A DNA stretch of 64,000 nt from Cellulomonas sp. KH9. GTDB taxonomy: Bacteria; Actinomycetota; Actinomycetes; Actinomycetales; Cellulomonadaceae. Position 1 is the first letter of the stretch, and every line of letters begins with the position of its first letter. A model generated the notes under the pieces. The model searched no databases and was not told where the DNA came from. It was given only the letters and a program-made list of their open reading frames with translations. The stretch is from positions 124,001-188,000 of the forward strand of contig NZ_FOSE01000003.1 of NCBI RefSeq assembly GCF_900114185.1. The letters are read 5' to 3'. Shown piece by piece: positions 16,384-25,700 of this stretch. The translations under genes were made by a program, and so were the position numbers.

Positions 16384-17411
16384 CACGGGGCGTCGTCCCG
16401 GCCCGCCAGCGTCGCGCCCAGGGAGGCGTCGTCGCGCTCGGCGTGCTGCTGGCGGACGTAGACCTGCAGGTCCGCGACGCGCTTGGCGTGCACGGCGTCC
16501 AGCGCGAGGGGTGCCGGGCCGAGCGCGTGGCCGACGCGCGTCAGGACGTCCTCGCACGTGCGGGCCACGGTGGCCCGCGTGCGCTTGGCGACCACCGGGC
16601 CGGGGACGCGGTCGACCTCGCCGTCCACGACGCGGGCCGCCTCCTCGAGCGCCCTGCGGGCGTCCTGCAGCGCGACGTCCACGGCCCCCAGGTGCATCGC
16701 GACCAGGCGGTCGTCGCTCGTCGCGGCCCGCCGCCACAGCGTGCGGGCCAGGGCCACCGCACCGCCGTACCAGCACGCCGCGACGCCGGTCCCGCCCCAC
16801 CAGAACCCCGGCCGCTCCAGGTACCAGCCCGGCGCGCCGACCGGCGTCGCCGGGACGTCGTCGAACGCCACGGGCGTCGACGGGATCTCGGCGAGCCCGC
16901 GGGACGCCCAGGGCTGGTCGACCAGGGAGACGCCCGCGTCCCGCAGGTCCACCGCGAACAGGCCGCGTCCGCCGCCCGGCAGGTGCGCGGTGACCAGGGC
17001 GGCGTCGAGGCGGTCCGCCAGCGAGCACCAGGGCTTGACCCCCGTCAGGCGCCAGCGGTCCGGCCGCGGCGCGCCGGGGTCGGCCCCGCCCTCGGGCACC
17101 GCCTCCAGCCGTGCGCCCGGCCCCTCGGCCGCGAACACCCCCCACGTGCGGTCGGCGGCGGCCGGGAGCCCGGCCTGCTCGCGGATCGCGACCGCGTCGA
17201 GGTGCGGCTCGACCGCACGGGCGACGGCGAGGTCGTGCGCGGCCAGCGTCGCGAGCAGGGACCACAGGCGGGCGGTGGCGCCGGCGCCCGGCCGCAGGTC
17301 CGCGGGCCAGGTGCGCACGGTCGCCAGCGCGTCGTCGGGGTCGGTGGGGAGTGCGTCCGGCAGCCACGGCGTCACGTCGCCGATCTGCACGGGGGCGACG
17401 ATGCGGGGCAC
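16380..17411 (-). CDS. Acyl-CoA dehydrogenase-family flavoprotein
   Basis: 343 aa, slightly shorter than the usual 380. The middle beta domain shows WRLTGVKPWCSLADRLDAAL and TPVAFDDVPATPVG; the C-terminal helical bundle follows (LGAVDVALQDARRALEEAAR, YVRQQHAERDDASLG). Family members oxidise acyl-CoA or acyl-carrier-bound substrates with FAD; divergent members act on other molecules. First gene of the operon, GTG 17411 after GAGGA; its stop overlaps the PIG-L fusion start. The linkage to a deacetylase-methyltransferase and a GT2 suggests a role outside beta-oxidation. Confidence 0.85.
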   Translation of the reverse strand: MPRIVAPVQIGDVTPWLPDALPTDPDDALATVRTWPADLRPGAGATARLWSLLATLAAHDLAVARAVEPHLDAVAIREQAGLPAAADRTWGVFAAEGPGARLEAVPEGGADPGAPRPDRWRLTGVKPWCSLADRLDAALVTAHLPGGGRGLFAVDLRDAGVSLVDQPWASRGLAEIPSTPVAFDDVPATPVGAPGWYLERPGFWWGGTGVAACWYGGAVALARTLWRRAATSDDRLVAMHLGAVDVALQDARRALEEAARVVDGEVDRVPGPVVAKRTRATVARTCEDVLTRVGHALGPAPLALDAVHAKRVADLQVYVRQQHAERDDASLGATLAGRDDAPW

Positions 17412-17613
17412 GGGCGTCCTCGGGAGGGGTGGGGCGGTCCTGCAGATCATCACCGCCGGGGGCCCGGGCGGCGACCGGAACGGGTGCCCCGGTGCGGTAG
17501 CCGCCGCGCGAGCGCCCCACGACGCAGGCGGCGGCCACCGGGCACCGGTGCCGGACCGTGTCCCGCCCGGGGCTGGTGCCCGGCCGCGGGGGCGGTGAGG
17601 ATGGTCCGGGACC

Positions 17614-19029
17614 GTGCAGGGGGTGCGCGTGCAGGACGTCGTCGTGATCGGTGCGGGCATGGCCGGGCTGCTGGCCGCCGCCGCCCTGGCGCGCGACGGG
17701 CGGACCGTCACCCTGCTGGACCGCGACCTGCTGCCCGACGTGCCGCAGCCCCGGCCCGGCGTCCCGCAGGGTCGTCAGCCCCACCTGCTGCTGCACCGCG
17801 GGCTGTCCGCCGTCGAGGACCTGCTGCCCGGCTTCCGGGACGAGCTGCAGGCTGCCGGCGCCGTCGCGGTCGACACCGGTGACCTGGCGTGGTGGGGACC
17901 GCCGGGCTGGGCCCCGCGGGCACGCCAGCTCGAGGTGCTGCTCGCGTCGCGGCCCCTGGTCGAGCACCTCGTGCGCCGCCGGGTGTCGGCGCTGCCCGGC
18001 GTGCGGGTGGTCGCCGCGGTGCGCGGGGCGGGGCTGCGCCGGGGCGAGGAGGGCGGGCCGCGGTGGTGGGTGGACACCGTCGAGGCGGGCTGGGCGGACA
18101 CCCCGGACGGCGGACCGGGCGACGCCGACGGGCGGCACGCGTGGCCCGCGGACCTCGTCGTCGACGCATCCGGGCGCGCCTCGCGGCTGCCGGTGTGGCT
18201 GCGGGCGCTCGGTCTGCCCGCGGCGCGCGTCGAGGAGGTCGACGCCCACGTCGGCTACGCCACCGTCCGCGTGCGGCTGCCCGCCGACGCGCTGGGTGCC
18301 GCCGGCGTGGTGCTGCTGCAGCAGCGGGGCCGCGGGGGCGGGCTCGCGCTGCCCGCCGAGGGCGGCTGGTGGACCGTCACGGCCGTCGGGGCCGGCGCCC
18401 TGCGCCCGCCGCGCGACCTGCCCGGCCTGCGCGCCTACCTCGCCGGGCTGCCCGACGACGCCCTCGCCCGCGTCGCCGCGGCCGGTGCCGTCGACGGGGA
18501 CGTGGCGTCGCACCGCCAGACCGGCAACCGCCGGCACCGGTACGACCGCGTGCGCGGCTGGCCCGACGGGCTCGTCGCGGTCGGGGACGCGCTGTGCGCG
18601 TTCGACCCGGTGTACGGGCAGGGCATCACCGTGGCGGCGCTGGAGGCGCAGGCGCTGCGGGCCGCCGACGCCCGCGGTGACCTGACGGCGCCCGGGGGAG
18701 CGGCGCGCCTGCTGCGGGAGTGCGTGCGGCTCGGCGCGGTGCCCTGGCGGATCGCGACCGGCGAGGACCGGGCGCTGGCCGGGCTGCCCGGTCCCCGGTC
18801 GCCGGTGTCGGCGCTCGCGGGGCGGTGGATCGGGGAACTCACCCGCATGGCCGCGCACGGGGACACGGTCGCCCAGGCCGGTCTGTCGCGGGTCTACCAC
18901 CTGGTCGCGCCGCCGACGAGCCTGTTCCGGCCGTCCCTCCTGGTCCGCGGCCTGCGCGCCCGCCTGCGGGGGTACGGCCCGCCGGTGCCGCGGCCCGCGC
19001 TGCTGCCGGTGGACGAGGCGGACCGGTGA
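17614..19029 (+). CDS. FAD-dependent oxidoreductase (monooxygenase-like)
   Basis: 471 aa. The dinucleotide-binding motif DVVVIGAGMAGLLAAAALA (residues 8-26) and acidic end LLDRD place it among PHBH-fold flavoproteins; the second FAD motif is GLVAVGDALCAFDPVYGQGI (about residues 325-344), which includes the GD ribose contact. ADLVVDASGRASRLPVWL matches the DG-like fingerprint. Close in style to geranylgeranyl reductase and squalene-epoxidase-type enzymes; substrate unknown. GTG 17614 begins the frame. It diverges from the acyl-CoA dehydrogenase operon across 202 bp, hinting at shared regulation. Confidence 0.85.
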   Translation: MQGVRVQDVVVIGAGMAGLLAAAALARDGRTVTLLDRDLLPDVPQPRPGVPQGRQPHLLLHRGLSAVEDLLPGFRDELQAAGAVAVDTGDLAWWGPPGWAPRARQLEVLLASRPLVEHLVRRRVSALPGVRVVAAVRGAGLRRGEEGGPRWWVDTVEAGWADTPDGGPGDADGRHAWPADLVVDASGRASRLPVWLRALGLPAARVEEVDAHVGYATVRVRLPADALGAAGVVLLQQRGRGGGLALPAEGGWWTVTAVGAGALRPPRDLPGLRAYLAGLPDDALARVAAAGAVDGDVASHRQTGNRRHRYDRVRGWPDGLVAVGDALCAFDPVYGQGITVAALEAQALRAADARGDLTAPGGAARLLRECVRLGAVPWRIATGEDRALAGLPGPRSPVSALAGRWIGELTRMAAHGDTVAQAGLSRVYHLVAPPTSLFRPSLLVRGLRARLRGYGPPVPRPALLPVDEADR

Positions 19030-19048
19030 GGTGGTCGGCGGCGGACGG

Positions 19049-19054
19049 TAGCGT
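19049..19054 (+). promoter_or_regulatory. -10 box, leaderless promoter of NUDIX gene
   Basis: TAGCGT, 8 nt before the GTG at 19063; no ribosome-binding site. Confidence 0.45.
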
Positions 19055-19062
19055 CGTCGCCC

Positions 19063-19491
19063 GTGGACACCCGGGTCGCCGCGTACGCCGTCGTCGTCGA
19101 CGAGGGGCGGATGCTGCTCGTGCACTGGTCGGAGGGTGCGCTGCGGGGGTGGTCCCTGCCCGGGGGCGGTCTGGAGCCCGGGGAGCACCCCGAGGCCGCT
19201 GTCGTCCGGGAGGTCCGCGAGGAGACCGGGTACGACGTCGTGGTCGACGGGCTGACCGGCGTCGAGTCCGTCGTCTACCCCTCGGCGGAGCGGGCCCACC
19301 CGGACCTGCCCGACCTGCACGCCCTGGGCATCCTGTACCGCGCGCACGTCGTCGGCGGCGCGCTGGCGCACGAGGTCGACGGCTCCACCGACGAGGCCGT
19401 CTGGGTACCGCTGGACGACGTCGACGCCCTGGACCGCGTGCCCCTGGTCGACGCCGCCCGCCGTGCGGCCGGGCTGCTCGTGCGGGACTGA
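19063..19491 (+). CDS. NUDIX hydrolase
   Basis: 142-aa Mg-dependent pyrophosphohydrolase. The NUDIX box runs from GGLEPGEHPEAA to VVREVREETGYD (residues about 36-59) and fits GX5EX7REUXEEXGU exactly, with the REVREE metal ligands. Substrate (NTP, ADP-ribose or other) cannot be told. GTG start with a leaderless-type box 8 nt upstream. The next gene starts 2 bp after its stop. Confidence 0.93.
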   Translation: MDTRVAAYAVVVDEGRMLLVHWSEGALRGWSLPGGGLEPGEHPEAAVVREVREETGYDVVVDGLTGVESVVYPSAERAHPDLPDLHALGILYRAHVVGGALAHEVDGSTDEAVWVPLDDVDALDRVPLVDAARRAAGLLVRD

Positions 19492-19492
19492 C

Positions 19493-19801
19493 GTGCCGTC
19501 CTACCGCATCACCGCGTCCGTGGGGCTGCTGCGCCCCGGCACGTCCGCGCCCGACGTGCTGCCCGAGGCGGTCGCCGCCGCCCGCGCGCTCGCCACCGTC
19601 GAGGCGTTCGACGTCGGCGTCGTGCGGGGGCAGGCGCGCGTGACCGTCCGCTTCGAGGTCGACCACGACACCGCCGCCCGCCGGGTCGGCCGGGCCGTGC
19701 TGGAGCGCCTGGACGACCTCGCCGAGATCGCCGACGGGCAGCTCGTGCGCCGCTACGGCAACCGCTGGTACCCGCCGCGCAAGCCGGGCCACCGCGACTG
19801 A
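19493..19801 (+). CDS. Small hypothetical protein, 102 aa
   Basis: Not recognised. Soluble, no signal or membrane helix, alternating strands and helices: SYRITASVGLLRPGTSAPDV, then VRGQARVTVRFEVDHDTAAR, RRVGRAVLERLDDLAEI and a basic end RRYGNRWYPPRKPG. The predicted order beta-alpha-beta-beta-alpha recalls a ferredoxin-like fold (inference). GTG start 2 bp behind the NUDIX stop, so probably co-transcribed and coupled. Confidence 0.68.
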   Translation: MPSYRITASVGLLRPGTSAPDVLPEAVAAARALATVEAFDVGVVRGQARVTVRFEVDHDTAARRVGRAVLERLDDLAEIADGQLVRRYGNRWYPPRKPGHRD

Positions 19802-19884
19802 CCGCGCGCCGGTCCGGCCCGTCGGTCGGGTGACACGGCGGGGTGGCGGTGGTCCGGTCGGGGACGGCCGGGCAGGCTGGGGGC

Positions 19885-21066
19885 GTGGCCTCCCTGGACG
19901 ACGTCGTCGACGACCTGTACGGCGGGGCGCTCGACGACTTCGTCGCGCGCCGTGACGCCGCCGTCCGCGCGGCGAAGGCGGCCAAGGACAAGGCCACCGC
20001 CGCGCGGATCGCGTCGCTGCGCAAGCCGACGGTCGCCGCGTGGGCGGTGAACCTGCTGGTCCGGGACGACCCGTCGCTCGCCGACGCGCTGCGCGACCTG
20101 GGCGAGGGCATGCGCGACGCCGAGCGCTCGCTGGACGGGCCCGCCCTGCGCGAGCTGGGCAAGCAGCGACGCGCACTCGTCTCCGGCCTGGTCGCGCGGG
20201 CGCGACGGCTCGCGGCCGCGGGTGGCCAGAAGCTCTCGACGGCCGCGTCGCAGGAGGTCGAGCAGACGCTGACGGCGGCGCTCGCGGACCCGCGTGTGGC
20301 CGACGCGGTGGCGGCCGGCACGCTCACGCACGGCACCGAGCACGTCGGCTTCGGCTCCGCGGACGCGTCCCCCGAGGGTGAGCGTGCCGGGGTGGTCCCG
20401 GAGTCGGGCACCAGCCCCGCACGCTCCCGGTCCGAGGGCACCGGTGCGACGCGCGGTGCCGGGACGCGTCCCGGGGTGCGCGCGGGCGGGCGGCCCGGTG
20501 CGGCGGCGTCATCGGCGGCGCGGGCCGACCGCGGGGACGACGCCCCCGGCACGTCCGACGACGCCGCCGCCTCGTCCGACGACGCCGCCGGCTCGGGTGG
20601 AGGTCGGACGCGTCCGTCGTCCACGACGTCGGCCAAGGCCGCGGCCGAGGGGCGGGAGCGTGCACGCCGGGCGCAGGAGGCGGAGCGGCTGCGGCACCGG
20701 CACGAGCACGCGGTCGCGGCGCGCGAGGCCGCCGAGGCGGACCTGGACCGGGCGCGGACCCGGCACGAGGACGTCGCCACCGCGGAGCAGGCGGCGGTCG
20801 CGACGCTGGAGGACGCGGAGCGCGAGCAGCAGGACGCGTACGCCGCCGAGCAGCAGCTCGTCGAGGCCCTCGCGGACGTGCGCCGTCGCCTCGCCGACGC
20901 CCGCGCCGCACTGCCGCGTGCCGACGAGGCGCTCGTGGCGGCCCGCACGCGGGCGCGCGACCAGGAGAAGGCCGTGCGGGCGGCGGCGCGGGAACTCGAG
21001 CGCGCCACGAAGGCCGCTGAGCGTGCCCGCGACCAGGAGCAGCGCGCGGCCGACGCCCTCCCCTGA
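19885..21066 (+). CDS. Conserved hypothetical coiled-coil protein
   Basis: 393 aa. The N-terminal domain (about residues 1-135) contains LDDVVDDLYGGALDDFVARR, AARIASLRKPTVAAWAVNLL and ELGKQRRALVSGLVARARRL, a pattern found in a widespread actinobacterial family of unknown role. A low-complexity linker rich in Ser, Asp, Gly and Ala (about 150-255) leads into a long charged coiled coil (ERARRAQEAERLRHRHEHAV, then EDVATAEQAAVATLEDAERE). No signal or membrane segment. GTG start 19885. The stop lies in the first copy of an 18-bp tandem repeat that keeps the frame. Confidence 0.75.
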   Translation: MASLDDVVDDLYGGALDDFVARRDAAVRAAKAAKDKATAARIASLRKPTVAAWAVNLLVRDDPSLADALRDLGEGMRDAERSLDGPALRELGKQRRALVSGLVARARRLAAAGGQKLSTAASQEVEQTLTAALADPRVADAVAAGTLTHGTEHVGFGSADASPEGERAGVVPESGTSPARSRSEGTGATRGAGTRPGVRAGGRPGAAASSAARADRGDDAPGTSDDAAASSDDAAGSGGGRTRPSSTTSAKAAAEGRERARRAQEAERLRHRHEHAVAAREAAEADLDRARTRHEDVATAEQAAVATLEDAEREQQDAYAAEQQLVEALADVRRRLADARAALPRADEALVAARTRARDQEKAVRAAARELERATKAAERARDQEQRAADALP

Positions 21067-21120
21067 TCCGACGCCCTGCCCTGATCCGACGCCCTGCCCT
21101 GATCCGACGCCCTGCCCTGG
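21061..21120. repeat. Three 18-bp tandem repeats carrying the stop codon
   Basis: Unit ccctgatccgacgccctg repeated three times (21061-21114) plus six bases of a fourth. Each unit is six codons long and has TGA in the same frame, so the stop of the upstream gene is present three times in succession. Looks like a slippage-prone minisatellite. Confidence 0.9.
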
Positions 21121-21251
21121 TCCCGTCGGCTGCCAGGAGCGCGCACGCCCCGAGAGGTCGGCGGCTGTCGCCGTTGCCTACGCCCCCGGCGCCCTGCGTC
21201 TGCGGGGCGGACGTCCTGCCACCCGGCGGCGTGTCCGGCGATGATGGCACC

Positions 21252-22520
21252 GTGCCCACCGAACCGGACGACGACGAGCTCGAGCTGATCCGCCGCTCGG
21301 GAGCCGTGCTGCGCGTGGGGCGGCTCAGCCTCGCGTCGGGCACGGGCTCGTACCGCGTGAAGGCGTCGATGGCGCGCGTCGCGGGCGCGCTCGGCATCGA
21401 CCGGCACCACGCGCACGTCACGCTCACCGAGATCACGACGACGTCCCACCGCGGGCGGTCGTTCCGCACCGAGGTCACCGAGGTCCGCACGGTCGGCGTC
21501 AACACCGACCGCCTGGCCGAGCTCGAGCTGCTGGCCCAGCGCGTCGAGGCGCGGGCACCCGTCACCGTCGAGGACCTGACGGTCGAGATCGACCGGATCG
21601 CCGCCAAGCCGCCGCTGTACCCGGTGGTGCTGAACGCCCTGTGGGCGGCCGTGGCGTGCGCGGCGTTCGCGTTCCTCAACAACGGCGGCGCGGTCGAGGT
21701 CGCCGGGGCGTTCGTCGGCGCCGGCCTGGGGCAGGGGCTGCGGCGCGTCATGCTGCACCGCGGGTTCAACCAGTTCGGCGTGACGATGCTCGCGGCGACG
21801 CTGGCCAGCCTGTCGTACCTGGGATTCGTCCAGGCCCTGCACCTGCTGGGGGTCACCGGCGGCGTGCACGAGGCGGGGTACGTGGCCGCCGCCCTGTTCC
21901 TGGTGCCCGGGTTCCCGCTCGTCACCGGCGCCCTGGACCTGGCCAAGCTCGACTTCTCGGCGGGCGTCGCCCGGCTGACGTGGGCGCTGATGATCTTCGT
22001 GTCCGCCGCGTTCGCGGTGTGGGCGGTGTCGATCGTCGTGGGGCTGAGCCCCGACCCGCCGCGTGAGCTCGCGCTGGACCCGGCCCTGATGACCCTGCTG
22101 CGGCTGCTCGCGTCGTTCGTCGGCGTGCTCGGCTTCGCGCTGATGTTCAACAGCCCGTGGCGCATGGCGCTCGTCGCGGCGGGCGTCGCGGCACTGCCCA
22201 ACCTGCTGCGCGTCGAGGCCGTCGTGCTGCTGGACTGGCCGCCGCAGGCCGCCGCCGCCGTCGCCGCGTTCCTCGTCGGTCTGCTCGCCGCGTGGATCGC
22301 GCCCCGGCTGAACATCCCGCGCATCACCGTGTACGTGCCGGCCGTGACGATCATGGTCCCCGGCGTGCCGGCGTACCGGGCCGTGTACTACCTGAGCAAC
22401 GGGGACGTCGCGCAGGCACTGACCTACGGCGTCTCCGCCGCGCTGGTGGTCACCGCGCTCGCGGTCGGCCTGGCGGTCGCGCGCATGGTCACGGACCGTG
22501 AGTGGGGCTTCGAGCACTGA
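21252..22520 (+). CDS. Threonine/serine exporter, ThrE family
   Basis: 422-aa membrane protein. The cytoplasmic N-terminal region with GTGSYRVKASMARVAGALGI and VGVNTDRLAELELLAQRV is the ThrE (DUF1212) hallmark; ten or so membrane helices follow in two groups of about five, including LVPGFPLVTGALDLAKLDF and the second-half VPAVTIMVPGVPAYRAVYYL (DUF3815-like). ThrE exports threonine and serine by proton antiport in corynebacteria. GTG 21252 chosen as the start of the conserved N-terminus; the open frame begins earlier (21174). Confidence 0.88.
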   Translation: MPTEPDDDELELIRRSGAVLRVGRLSLASGTGSYRVKASMARVAGALGIDRHHAHVTLTEITTTSHRGRSFRTEVTEVRTVGVNTDRLAELELLAQRVEARAPVTVEDLTVEIDRIAAKPPLYPVVLNALWAAVACAAFAFLNNGGAVEVAGAFVGAGLGQGLRRVMLHRGFNQFGVTMLAATLASLSYLGFVQALHLLGVTGGVHEAGYVAAALFLVPGFPLVTGALDLAKLDFSAGVARLTWALMIFVSAAFAVWAVSIVVGLSPDPPRELALDPALMTLLRLLASFVGVLGFALMFNSPWRMALVAAGVAALPNLLRVEAVVLLDWPPQAAAAVAAFLVGLLAAWIAPRLNIPRITVYVPAVTIMVPGVPAYRAVYYLSNGDVAQALTYGVSAALVVTALAVGLAVARMVTDREWGFEH

Positions 22521-22560
22521 CCCGTCCGGGTCTGCCGCGCGAGCCCGCCACGTACTCGCT

Positions 22561-22589
22561 TTGGTCGCAGGACGAGGGACCGGTAACGT
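22561..22589 (+). promoter_or_regulatory. Promoter of tRNA-Ser
   Basis: TTGGTC (22561-22566), 17-bp spacer, TAACGT (22584-22589), ending 11 nt before the tRNA. Confidence 0.55.
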
Positions 22590-22600
22590 GTGCTCGTCCT

Positions 22601-22690
22601 GGAGACGTCGCATAGCCAGGTCTAGTGCGCGGCCCTGCTAAGGCCGTGAAGGGGTCAACCCTTCCGTGGGTTCAAATCCCACCGTCTCCG
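22601..22690 (+). tRNA. tRNA-Ser (anticodon GCT)
   Basis: Acceptor GGAGACG pairs with CGTCTCC; discriminator G; no encoded CCA. The anticodon arm CGGCC-CTGCTAA-GGCCG gives anticodon GCT (reads AGC/AGT). A long variable arm (AAGGGGTCAACCCTT) is typical of serine tRNAs, and the T-loop is GTTCAAATC. Confidence 0.96.
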
Positions 22691-22694
22691 CAGC

Positions 22695-22728
22695 ACGAGG
22701 GCCCGGTCCACGAGGACCGGGCCCTCGT
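22695..22728 (+). terminator. Terminator of tRNA-Ser
   Basis: Perfect 15-bp stem acgagggcccggtcc / ggaccgggccctcgt with a 4-nt loop, 4 nt after the tRNA, followed by a short T/C-rich tail. It also faces the stop of the converging gene. Confidence 0.85.
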
Positions 22729-22771
22729 CGTACGGGGCGGCCACGGGGACCCGCGCGTCACGCGGCGCCGG

Positions 22772-25700
22772 TCAGGTGCCCAGCACCTGCTCCGCGAGCG
22801 CAGCCGCCTTGCGTCGGACCGTCGCCGACCGCGCCGACGCGGCGAGGTCCGCCAGACCCGGCCACGCGGCGGCGTCGGCGGGCAGCAGGCCACGGCTCAC
22901 GGCCTCACGCAGGAGCGGCGCCCGGTGCAGGGCGACGTCCAGGACACGATGCACCCACCGCGGTGGGGAGCCCTCGAACGTCGCCGCGTGCCGGACGGAC
23001 TCCACGAGGACGGGCCAGAGCACCGGGAGCGTCGCCGCGTCGACGTCGAGCGGACGCACCAGATGTCCCGGGTTCACGTGCTCGGAGGGCAGCAGCGCCC
23101 GCACCGCGTGCGTCACCGCCGCGGACCCGACGAGCCGTGACCCGAGGGTGGCCCGGACCTGGCCCGCGGTGTACGGGCTGTCGGTGCTGAGGCCGAGGAG
23201 CAGGACGGCCACCATCGACGTCGTCAGCGGCGGGACGTCCGGCCCCGTCGGCGGCCGGTGCGAGCCGTCGCGCCAGTTGCGGTACGGCGAGACGACGATC
23301 CGCTCCGTGCCGACGTCCCACCGCAGCCAGGAGTCGGCGTGCCGGCGACCGCTCTCCGGCAGCGGCAGGGACGCGGCCTCGCACTGGCCCTCCTGCTCGA
23401 GCTCGTGGAACGCCGTCTTGCGGACGCGGTACGTCGAGCCGTCCGGCAGCGCGACGTCCAGAGCGGGCGGCGCACCCGGGTGGTCCGGCGCCCGCACCGT
23501 GAGCACGGCGCCGTCGACGACGGCCGGACGGGTGCCGGCATCCACGGGCCAGACCTCGTCGAACGACGGGGCCGGGAGCGCGGCCGTCGTCGGCGCCGGC
23601 GGGTCGCGGCGCTCGGGCAGCTCGGCGGTCACCGCGCACGCCGCGACGACGGCCCGCGAGGTCCCACCGCGCCTCGCGAGGGCACGCGTACCGGGGAGCT
23701 CGAGCGCCGACGCGGGTGCCGTGCCCTCCACGACGGCGGCACGCACCGCCGGGAGCAGGCTCTGCACGGCCTCCGCGACCTCGGACGTCCCCGCGGGCAG
23801 ACGGGACCTCGTGAGCGACGCGGCGAGGACGTCGTCGAGGAGGGGCCACACGACGGCGAGCAGCCCGTCCGCGGCGAGCTCGACGCAGGCACGGGCGAAC
23901 GACGCGAGCGCCGTCGGCGTGAGGGACCAGTCGAGCAGCCGGACGTCGGCCGCCCCCGGTCGCAGCAGACCGCGTTCCCACGCCTCCAGGACCGCGGTCG
24001 TGCCGTCGGGCGCCGCCACCGGGTGGAAGCCCCGCTGCGCGCCGACCACGTTCGCCGCGAGCCCGGGCGGCAGCGGGGTCCCCCGGCGCACCGCCTGGCG
24101 CAGCCGCAGACCGGCATCGGCGGTCTCGGAGGACCGGATCCACGTGCCCGCGGCGTCGCCCCAGGTGGGGAGGGTCTCGGCGCCGAGAGGCGCGAAGGCC
24201 GGGAGGGCCGTGAGTCGTGCGGGCAGCCCGGCGAGCGAGGCCGGCACGACGATCGCCCCCGGTTCCCAGCGCCGACCGTCCGCGGACCGGCGCAGCGCGG
24301 GCTCGAGGACAGGGTCGGTGAGGTACCGCGCGGCGACCGGGCCCGCGGTGAGCCGGGCTGCCCCGTCCGAGTGCCCTTGCCACGTCGACCGGAGGCGTGC
24401 CAGCAGACCGCGGTCCGGTGCCGGCTGGTCGGGCTGCAGGACCGGGACGGCCAGCCGCTCGAGCGCGGACCGCACGTCCGCGGTCGCCAGCGACACGTCG
24501 GTGCGGGTCAGGGCGAGGTGGAGGTCGCCCTCGGAGACCGCCACGCCGGCGTCCGCGTAGGCCTGCAGCCGCACGACCAGGTCGGCCGGGTCGATGCGCA
24601 GGTCCACCCACGTGGGCATCGAGAGCATCACCGGGATCTCGCCCCACCGTCCGACGACCGCCGCCTCGCGCGCGTCGACGGGCGCGCGGACGAGCGCGGG
24701 CAGCGGCCAGGAGCGGTGGGACGTCGCGGGGTGGCCAGGCGTGTCCCGCAGTCGGGACGGCGTGCCCGCGAGCCAGTCCGGGACGCAGCGCAGGCCCGCG
24801 ACCTCGGACGGTCGGACGCCCGCCAGTGCCGTGCGCGCCGCGGCGGGGTCGGTGTACGCCACCGCGGTGGCCAGCGCGAGGAGCTGCTCGACGTGGACGT
24901 CCACGACGTCGGCGGGGCGTCCGGTGAGCGCGGCGGCAGCAGCCGTGAGGGCGTCCGGGGTCACCGGGCCGACGTCGAACCGGGGGACGTCCCACAGCGG
25001 CGGCGTCGGGAGCCAGCGCGCGACCACCACGGGCCCGCCGTCCGGCTCGGGGTCCACGTCCACGTCCGCGCCCCACGCGGTCACGAGGGCCGTCGCGGCT
25101 CGCCCGAGGGGGCGGTCCGGTGCGGTCGTCATCGGCGCCACCAGCGGCGCCACGGCCTCGACCACGTGGTCGGCGGGCCGCGGGCGGGACGCCGCGGTCG
25201 CCAGGACGAGCCGTCGGGCCTTGCGGCTGCGGACCAGCAGCGCCACGGTCAGCACGTCCGCCAGCAGGTCCTCGGGGACGCCCGCCACGAGCGGGGGTGC
25301 CAGGGCCTCGACGACGGCCGGGTCGCCGTGCGCGAGGGCGGGCACGAGGACGTCGGCGCGGTCGAGGAGCTCGCCGTCGGTCGCGCCGAGCGGACCGGTG
25401 AGGAGGCGGGTCCACGCGGTGCGGTCGCCGGGGCGCTGCGCGGAGTCGAGCCCGGCGACGGCGATCTCGAGCGCCTCGTCGCGCGGGACCAGGCCCTGCT
25501 CGACGACCGCGGCGAGGACGCCGCCGAACGACGGCAGCGGCGGGACGCCGGCCTCCCGGGCGGCCCGCAGGTGCTCCGTGGCGCGTCGCAGCACCGTCGC
25601 ACGTGCGAGCACGGCGGTGCCGGCCGCGGCCTGCCGGCCCTCGGGGGGGACCGCGTAGGACGTCTGCGCCACCCAGTGCTCGAGGTACCCGCGCGACGCG

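Noticed and set aside
14255..19029. Secondary-metabolite gene cluster
   Set aside because: No polyketide synthase, NRPS, terpene or RiPP core genes are present; it is at most a small tailoring-type operon.
14986..19371. 1461-aa open frame on the minus strand
   Set aside because: Only the part up to 16383 is a gene (PIG-L/methyltransferase). The rest runs antisense or out of frame through the acyl-CoA dehydrogenase and the FAD oxidoreductase and has no protein-like features.
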